Positions 56,996 through 64,000 of a stretch of DNA of 64,000 nt are shown here, piece after piece. Source of the stretch: Brachypodius melanocephalos (Eukaryota; Chordata; Aves; Passeriformes; Pycnonotidae); NCBI GenBank assembly GCA_013398615.1, contig VZSR01002145.1, positions 3,885,616 through 3,949,615 on the forward strand, written 5' to 3'. Position 1 is the stretch's first letter. The number at the start of each line of letters is the position of its first letter. The notes under the pieces are model-generated. The model saw only the letters and a program-made list of their open reading frames with translations, made no database searches and was not told the DNA's origin. A program made the translations under genes and the position numbers.

Positions 56996-59900
56996 CCTGA
57001 ATGCTCTCCAGGAATGATTCACTGAACACAGGACAGATTCCTGACAGTCTAGGAACTGGAAACAAGAGGAGCCTCTCTTGCAGGAAAAAGTCCTTCTGAT
57101 CTCTCAGAGTCCAGGGCTGGAGCATCTTCTGCTGTTCTCCAGGGATAACTGCCTGCTCAGCACCAGGAGCTGCAAAATGCCTCAGCAACACTCAGTGCCG
57201 GTTCACCCTCTTATTGCCACTGCACTGCAAAGATGGGTCCCACTAGGGAATAAGCCCCCATTTAAGGAAGTGCTTGGCAAATAGTCTCCATCTTGATGGA
57301 ACTTAACATAAACAAATTAACCTTTATACTTTACCTGCCTATAGCATTATTTTATACACATAAGCATATTGCTAGGAGGAAGAGACATGCATGGAATGCT
57401 TAAGTGCTGTGTTTTCCCTGAACACCAGCACCTGCAAGCACTGTGGAGTCAAGAGCTGAATCCACTGCAGTGGAACACACCCAGCACATTCAGCACATCT
57501 CTCCTTACAGGTTTCCTAAAAAGTCCATCAAACCACAGACTTAAGACATCCTTGTGCTTGACTGCCTCTCCACTAGAAAAAAGGCTGAGTTGATACATCA
57601 TTCTGCACACACAGAAGGTAAATGACTACATCTTTTCTCCAAGGACCTGCTTAAAAAAAAATTACCTGTCTCTTTTCTGGTTTGGCAGTATTACTAATTG
57701 TCCTAAACACAAGGGATGAAAGAGGTAGGCCAGTAGCTGCACTTGTAGCAAATACTTGGAACAACAATTCATAAACACGGCCCACAAAGCAGGTTTCATG
57801 TCCAAGCTTCATTCTACCCAGGTTAACTCTTACTATGAGTATTTTAAAAAACTTTTCTCTGGTAGACCAACTCTTCAGCTCTCAAGTAAGAAAAGCAGCA
57901 CTTTTTTCTGGTCTGAAGAGAGAAGGAAAGAGCTTAAGCCACTTAAGTACGTATCTACCAAGAGCTACAGCATTTTAAGGTTGAAACAGTAATTTCAGCC
58001 CATGTAGAAACACATCCATCCCAAATTTGACAGAAAACTGTAACCAGAAATTGGTCTATTTCAACAGCACAAATCCAAACACCTCTGTATTTCACAGGTT
58101 CTTTGTGTGCTCACACATAAAGCCACTTAATCCAGCTGTTCTCAGCAATCATTCACAAAAGCAAATGAACGAAAAAGAAATAATCAGCAACCATTTCCAC
58201 TCCTACCCTTCAACTGGGGGAACAATAATTTGACTGCTTCCGTCAATGGACAAAACTATTTTCTGTGCATTTAAACAGAAGGTTAATTGAGATGTGGTGG
58301 AACTAGCTCTCACACTTGGACTTTCTGAAAACAAGGCTGTCCTGCCTGTTTCAATGACTTTGGCCTCAGCTTTTTCAGGAAGTGAGGCAGGAAGCTGCCA
58401 ACAGGTGACTTTTCCAAGATTGAACTGATCTTCAGGAGACATAAAAAGTAGCGTTGCAAACAAAAAGCCAATTAAATTAATCTTATTTTTCTCCTTAAGC
58501 ATTCCTGCTGGCAGTGAGTGGGCTGGAAGGCTGTGTCCTGGCCCGGGCCATGCTGGATGGCAGTGCTGGCTGTTCCCAGGAGTTGCTGATCTGAAGGCAA
58601 TCAGTGATTTGGTCCAAGGTAAACCACGCTGCTCAGAGCCACACAATCTCCATCTAATGAAGGATGGGAGCTGGAGACGATTAAACTACCCAGAGCAAAA
58701 ACCACACAGCACAGCTGGAGCAGGACTGAGCTCTATGGTCTGAAGAGCCTCCTTAGAATGCAAATATGCAACAGGAGGAGCCTGGCTCTAGCAAGACATG
58801 AAGAAGCAAAGCATCAGGGAACAAGGACAGTCACAAGAACAGTCCCAAGAGAGCAGTGGCACAAGGGATCTTACCAGATAGCTGTTGGAAATTTTCAAAA
58901 ATCAATCACCTGCTGGTTTGTTTTGGTGTTGCGTTGTGTTCTTTGCTTGCTTTTTTTTTCCCCCTTAGAAACAGGGCTTGATATTATTTTCTCCATTTTC
59001 ATTTTGGCAAATGGACGACTCGCATCACACTCCTCTTACATGACACCTCCTAGAGAACCTCCCAATTCTCCCTGGAGAACTTATCAAACATTTTTAGACA
59101 AATCAGGAGAAGTTGGCTGCATTAGAGTTTCAATACTGGAGTGATATATCCTTGCAGAAGGACTGTTAAGTTGGTGAATAGCAGAATCATGACCACTAAC
59201 ATCTTCTGCCTCAAGACTCTCAGCCTGCCTCCAGCCAAAGAATATGGGGGCCGAAGGCTGTTTAGAGATAGATATTATCAAATTCCTTCCACATCTGTTT
59301 AGATTTCAGGAGACAAGCACCCACATCACACACAAAAAAACCACCCTCACATCCTTTTGTCAGCCAGCTCTCTGAAGGGGCACAGAGAAAGGAGGAGCTC
59401 CTCATCCCAAGAGGCTGCATGTGAAGGGCACAGGTAGGGTGCAACAGCAGAATAAACCAGGAAATTTTTGCACTACTGCAGTCTGCACTTCCGCATCTTC
59501 TCTAGGGATAAATAAAATTCTGATCTCCACAATCTCCATGGCTGTCAATCTGACACCTTTTGTGAATACTAAATTCACACATACAAAGAACTTTCTCCTT
59601 TGTAGGTTTTGAAACATTTCACATGCCGTTTCCTACTGGTAAGGGAACAAGCAGCATAATTTCATACCTGGCAATTTGAAGCCTCTTTCAGCAGTTTGGA
59701 ATAATGGATTGTGGCTTTTGTTTGCTAGTAGGAACAGACAAATAAGAAGAAAAAAAAAACAACTGTAAAGTTTCAAGCAACAATTCGTATATTAGAAGAA
59801 GAGCTATTTTCTGACTGCTCCTGTTGGCTAATAAACAAAGGGAATGTCAGGTGTCCATTTTATAAATTCTAAGGATCTTGAATTTTTTAACTGGGAAAGT

Positions 59901-61879
59901 ATGACAACCTCCTGATACCTTAGGCAGATACATCCCTAATACCCAACAAACAAAAAGCAAGAACTGCTCCTCATCATGCATGCAGCTCACCCAAGCAGCC
60001 CAGCTGGACAGGGAGCTACTGAGAGCTCAACAGGCCATGCCAGAAAACACTATTTACTTTTTGGACACAAGCTATAAAGAGCAACCAAGAAGTAATTAAG
60101 GTTCTTGAACAGAACAGGGCAAAAAATATCAGCTCCAGTGTTGCTCACCACTCAGAAGTTCTTACTACATCTGGACAGTTCCTCAGAGACCACCAGCCCA
60201 TCCTCTCACTATCAATACTCAGTTTAGGGTCTCCAAAAGCCTCAACATGCCTCTCTGCAGATTATTTTGCAAAGTCATTCTGAATGAGGAAATATGTAAA
60301 GCTCTAGGCTGAAAAAGAATAAACCTATCCATGTTAACAGGAACTGTATTGCTCAGTATAGCTAACAAGCTGCATGAGAGCCAAGTGCTGCCAGGCCACA
60401 AAAGGGCTCCCAGAAAAAAAGGAAAAATTTCAGTACATTCTTACATTAATACAATTCCAAAGGCTTGAATAAAAATCATCCCGGTTATATCAGCCCAGCA
60501 GTTGGTTTTGGCTGCTCCCCTGACCCTGGCCAGAGCCCAAAGATAATCTTGGTGGAAGGCTGCTGCTAGTACTACCTTGATATCTATACAAACACATCAA
60601 GTGTATGGAACAGTTCCCTAGTAGAAATTCACATAAGCATGGCAAGAAGAAAATTTGTAGTGCTCATCTAAATATCTCCAAAAAAATCAAAATCAGAGAA
60701 AGGTTATATTAAAAGATAAAACATCTCTGAAATAAGGAATACTTGGATATTCATAAAGTCCACCAATATTTGCATCTGGCACAAAACATGCATCCCATCC
60801 TCCAGCAAGGCAGGAAGAAATTATTTTTGAGAATTTGATAGTAAGAACTGAAAAGAAATAACTCTGCTTCTCTCGCTCTCTTTTTCTATTAAGCTAATTC
60901 CTGTTGTATAAAGTCAGCTTGAAAGCTCCTTTCAAAGAAAAAAAGGGGAGGGAGAAGAGGAAGAATCAGATCTGCTTGTTTTTTGCATTTGACATTCAGG
61001 TCTCGTCGCCCTGTTTTGTTTTCCTGGAGGACGCAGTGGCGCAGACCTCGCAGAATGATGACATCACACCTACAAAAAAAGCCAAACCCAAACAGGAGGG
61101 AAGCAGCTCTGCCTCAAACGAACTCAGAACACCAGCTCTGCCTCTGGCTGGTACCTTCTGGACAACTCAAAACTCAGTGGGTCTGGGGGGTAACCAAATA
61201 TTCTCTTTAGACCCCCAGCCCATAAAAATGGGGAAGGGAACAGTCCTGCTCCTTTCCAGGTCAGGCGAAATCAAGTTAAAATCTATTTAGCTACTGGTCC
61301 CCTCTAGAGATACCATGAACACTACATTGTTTTATGCCTGTTTATACCTGTTTTATTGCTGGTTAGGAGTTACACAGCCAAGTGGCTTTTACCATGATGA
61401 AACAAAGCAAAGTACAGCATGTTTAAGTGGCTCAGTAAATTGAAAGCTGCTCTTTCTGAAATGGTTTATAAAGTTATTTTTCTGTAGGCATTCTGAGCAG
61501 CAGCTTTCCTGCAGAGCAAGGAGCCATGCTGCACCAGGAACAGAGGAACTGCTAGGTGTGCATGCATGCAGAGTGCTGCACCTGCACAGGATAAAAACAC
61601 ACCTCTTGTGGTGAAGGAGTTCATCCTTTGTCTGTATTTATTAAAACTCAGGAAAGGCCTTGCCAGAACATGTGCCCTCACTGCTCTACGTCACAAGGAG
61701 TTTTACTCTTCATGTAATACCTGAACTCAACACATCCACATGACTGGCAAGCTCAGAAACAACAGGTTTTAAGTGAGAAATACCTATCAAACCTTGGAAG
61801 AAGATCTTCATTTAAGACACCAAGCTAGACAGCACATGACCACTCTCCCTGCTTCTAACAATTTATGACTTCATTTTCA

Positions 61880-61897
61880 CAACAATAACAACAACAA
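61880..61897 (+). repeat. Short (AAC)n repeat
   Basis: About six imperfect AAC units (one AAT interruption). Confidence 0.7.
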
Positions 61898-62268
61898 GCA
61901 GGAAAGAAACAAAGAGAATTACAGAAGTGGAAGTTACTAAATACTCAGTGGTCACATGGTTCCACTTGTAGCTACTAAACAGATAACAGTGACAAAGCAT
62001 TTGATTGCTTTGGCCGTGATTCTTTGGTAACTGAACACGAAACTAAGAAGATTGTCACCTCTACTTTATGTACAAGCTCAATTCAGACAGAACACTAATA
62101 ATTCCTCAAAGCAGCAAAACAAACCTAGACTTGCTATTAACTTAGGAACAATGCTCCAACAGGAACATCAGCTAACCAGGGGTTATTCCCAGATTATGTC
62201 CAGAAAAATATTTTTTAAATATGCCCACATAGAGGATATCTCATTCCTCCCCAGAACACAAATGTCTT

Positions 62269-62480
62269 GTTATTACTACTCATTAAATACTAGGAAAAGG
62301 TTCTTCATCCAGAGGGTATTTGGGCACTGGAACAAGCTCCCCAGGGAAGCAGTCACAGGCTGAAAGTTCAAGAAGTGTTTAGACAATGACCTCAGGCACA
62401 CAGTGGGATTCTTGGGGCCACAGGAGTTGAATTTTGATGATCCTTGTGGGTCCCTTCCAACCCAGAATATTCTGTGATCA
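62269..62480 (+). mobile_element. CR1 LINE, truncated 3' end
   Basis: The plus strand shows the typical CR1 3' segment. It encodes a degraded reverse-transcriptase C-terminal motif (R-F-F-I-Q-R-V-F-G-H-W-N-K-L-P at about 62298-62342). Then come the usual CAGGCACACAGTGGGATTCT and GATGATCCTTGTGGGTCCCT stretches, and it ends in the terminal octamer-like ATTCTGTGAT (62469-62478). It is 5'-truncated to about 210 bases, as most CR1 copies are, and lies antisense to TAOK1. Its 5' boundary is approximate. It is a fossil with no intact frame. Confidence 0.88.
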
Positions 62481-62512
62481 TCTACCTTGAGAAATCCTCT
62501 CATAACAATGGT

Positions 62513-62548
62513 TGATTTCAGATCAACAAATGGCTGATTTCAGATCAA
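62513..62548 (+). repeat. 22-bp-period direct repeat
   Basis: TGATTTCAGATCAA occurs at 62513-62526 and again at 62535-62548, about 35 bases after the CR1 end. Probably replication slippage. Confidence 0.8.
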
Positions 62549-64000
62549 ATGCAATTACAGATTTCTGTAAAGCAGCTGATGTTTTCTATAAGAATTTGAC
62601 TTCCAACAGTGAAACACTAAGTGCATTCCAGTGTCTGTTTAAAGATCTCAATCTCCTGCCCCAGCGACTAAAAGGAAGGAAAATGAGACAAGCAACTGCC
62701 TTTAAGGAAGCATCACAACTCGGTGGTAACTCCAATCCAAGATGGAATTCTGCTTCTAAGTTTGAAGTCTGAGCTCTCTTGTCTCAGATGGGCCCAACGG
62801 AGCGTGCCGAGTCCTGTTGGGTTGACTCTGCAGACCAGTCAGGACAGTCAGACAATGACCATCTCTGTAATTTTCTGTTTACATATTTACAGAATGTATT
62901 TAAGTGGTGAAACCGTATGTGTCATGTCCTTAGAAATGCTAATCACAGGCATGAAATCACATACAGAAAACCCCTAAATCAGCAGGTGCTCGCTGCCTCC
63001 AAACCAGAAAATAAGCAGACAAGTAGAATCACAACTCACACCATCCTCTCCTTCCACTCAGGCTGCTCCATATCATCCTTGTTTCCCCAACACCTATGTA
63101 AATAGGTAGGTAGATTTTGCAACAGGCATAATAAACAGGTAGGAACTACTTCAAACCAGTACAGGTAACATTTGTTTCAAAGCTGAAAGCAGCTTTTGGA
63201 GAAAGCTTGCTAAATTTCACACTCCATGTCTGTGGCAACATGGAACAAAAATCCCTCAGAAAAACAAGGTCCCAAAATATTTAGCACTTTCATACAGGTG
63301 CCCAGATTTCAAGGTTTTAATGCTTTTTGGGGGGTTATTCTAGTTTAAAAGAATGACTGAAGCAACAAAATCCTTAGTTTCATTATTTCCAGGTAAGCCC
63401 CAGCTATTTTACTGCATAGATATGCCTTAAATGAATCCCCACACTGCAAACCTCTCTGCAGACAGGTACAGTAGAACCTAGAACAGATGGAAGTTACTGG
63501 TGATTAGCTGAGCAATGGCTCACTCTGCAATGCTTATGAATTCCCGACAGGCACAGGGGCTTGAAGCTCCTCTTCCTTCCCAGAGCATCAGGTGAGAACC
63601 CTTTCAGCTTTCTACAGCAGCGTGCATTTGCATTACACAATAACTAGACCCTGAAGAAAAGGTGAGATTCAGCTGTGGCAGAGACTGCACAAACAGGGTG
63701 AAAAGATACCCTTTGCACAGATCTCCATAAAAATGCCCAGACAATACCCAAGTCTTGCAATTTTATATGCACAGGAATATTTTTTTACTTAAATGGGCAG
63801 TCCCCGGTTATCCCTATGCGTGACTGACTCCAAAAATGAAAAAAACTTAAGTCTGTTGTTCATCAAGTTCAAGGACTGATTTACAATGCATTAAAAGCCC
63901 TTTCCAGATTTATGTACAGATAAAAATCAGCAAAAAGTCTCATCATAGTAACAAAGAATATTAAAATTTTCAAGATTTAGCCAGCTTATTCACAACCACC

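Larger units (their letters stand above)
43280..64000 (-). other. TAOK1: TAOK1 first intron (incomplete) and unassigned upstream DNA
   Basis: More than 20.7 kb with no recognisable coding exon on either strand, no tRNA or other RNA gene, and no CpG island big enough for the TAOK1 promoter. The noncoding first exon is therefore probably beyond the window, though a small unrecognised 5'UTR exon here cannot be excluded. It contains a small CpG cluster (45422-45505), a GC-richer block with overlapping open frames (55700-56450), a pyrimidine-rich tract (56765-56995), an AAC repeat (61880-61897) and a CR1 fragment (62269-62480). Confidence 0.65.

Noticed and set aside
58203..58646. 147-codon minus-strand frame in TAOK1 intron 1, considered as an alternative 5' exon
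   Set aside because: No similarity to the TAOK1 N-terminus, and the in-frame stop before the TAOK1 ATG prevents any N-terminal extension through the start-codon exon.
43280..64000. TAOK1 promoter or noncoding first exon within the window
   Set aside because: No CpG island of normal size and no convincing exon; the only CpG cluster is under 100 bases, so it is reported as a candidate element and not called as the promoter.

Overview
The window is vertebrate nuclear DNA, most likely from a bird. The coding exons are small, have GT-AG boundaries and sit in AT-rich introns. The two protein genes are close to their known mammalian orthologues, and a 3' fragment of a CR1 LINE, the dominant avian/reptilian retroposon, lies near the right end. 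Nothing bacterial, viral or CRISPR-like was seen. The gene order (probable GIT1 end, ABHD15, TAOK1) matches the human 17q11.2 block as I recall it.

Left edge (1-3000, GC-rich): the last bases of an upstream plus-strand transcript end at an AATAAA at 62-67 (probably GIT1, inferred from synteny). The two-exon ABHD15 gene follows on the plus strand (coding 344-1182 joined to 2453-2930, 438 aa). It encodes a membrane-anchored alpha/beta-hydrolase-fold protein. Its intron holds a degenerate C-rich minisatellite.

Middle (about 2970-43279, minus strand): TAOK1, the TAO1 serine/threonine kinase. I mapped all 19 coding exons with their splice sites. They total 3006 nt and encode 1001 aa plus a stop, the same length as I recall for human TAOK1. 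The 3'UTR is about 8.7 kb long. Its most distal poly(A) signal (2987-2992, minus strand) lies only about 57 bases past the ABHD15 stop codon, so the two genes converge tail to tail and ABHD15's own 3' end probably overlaps TAOK1 antisense.

Right part (43280-64000): the beginning of a very long TAOK1 intron that runs upstream from the first coding exon. No CpG-island promoter or noncoding first exon is recognisable, so the TAOK1 promoter is probably beyond the right edge. This part holds one small CpG cluster (about 45.42-45.50 kb), a pyrimidine-rich tract, the CR1 fragment, and open frames that look like chance.

The most notable observation is a 27-bp-period tandem duplication across the splice donor of TAOK1 coding exon 16. 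It creates a second in-frame donor that would add nine residues to the coiled-coil region. No undescribed multi-gene system was found.
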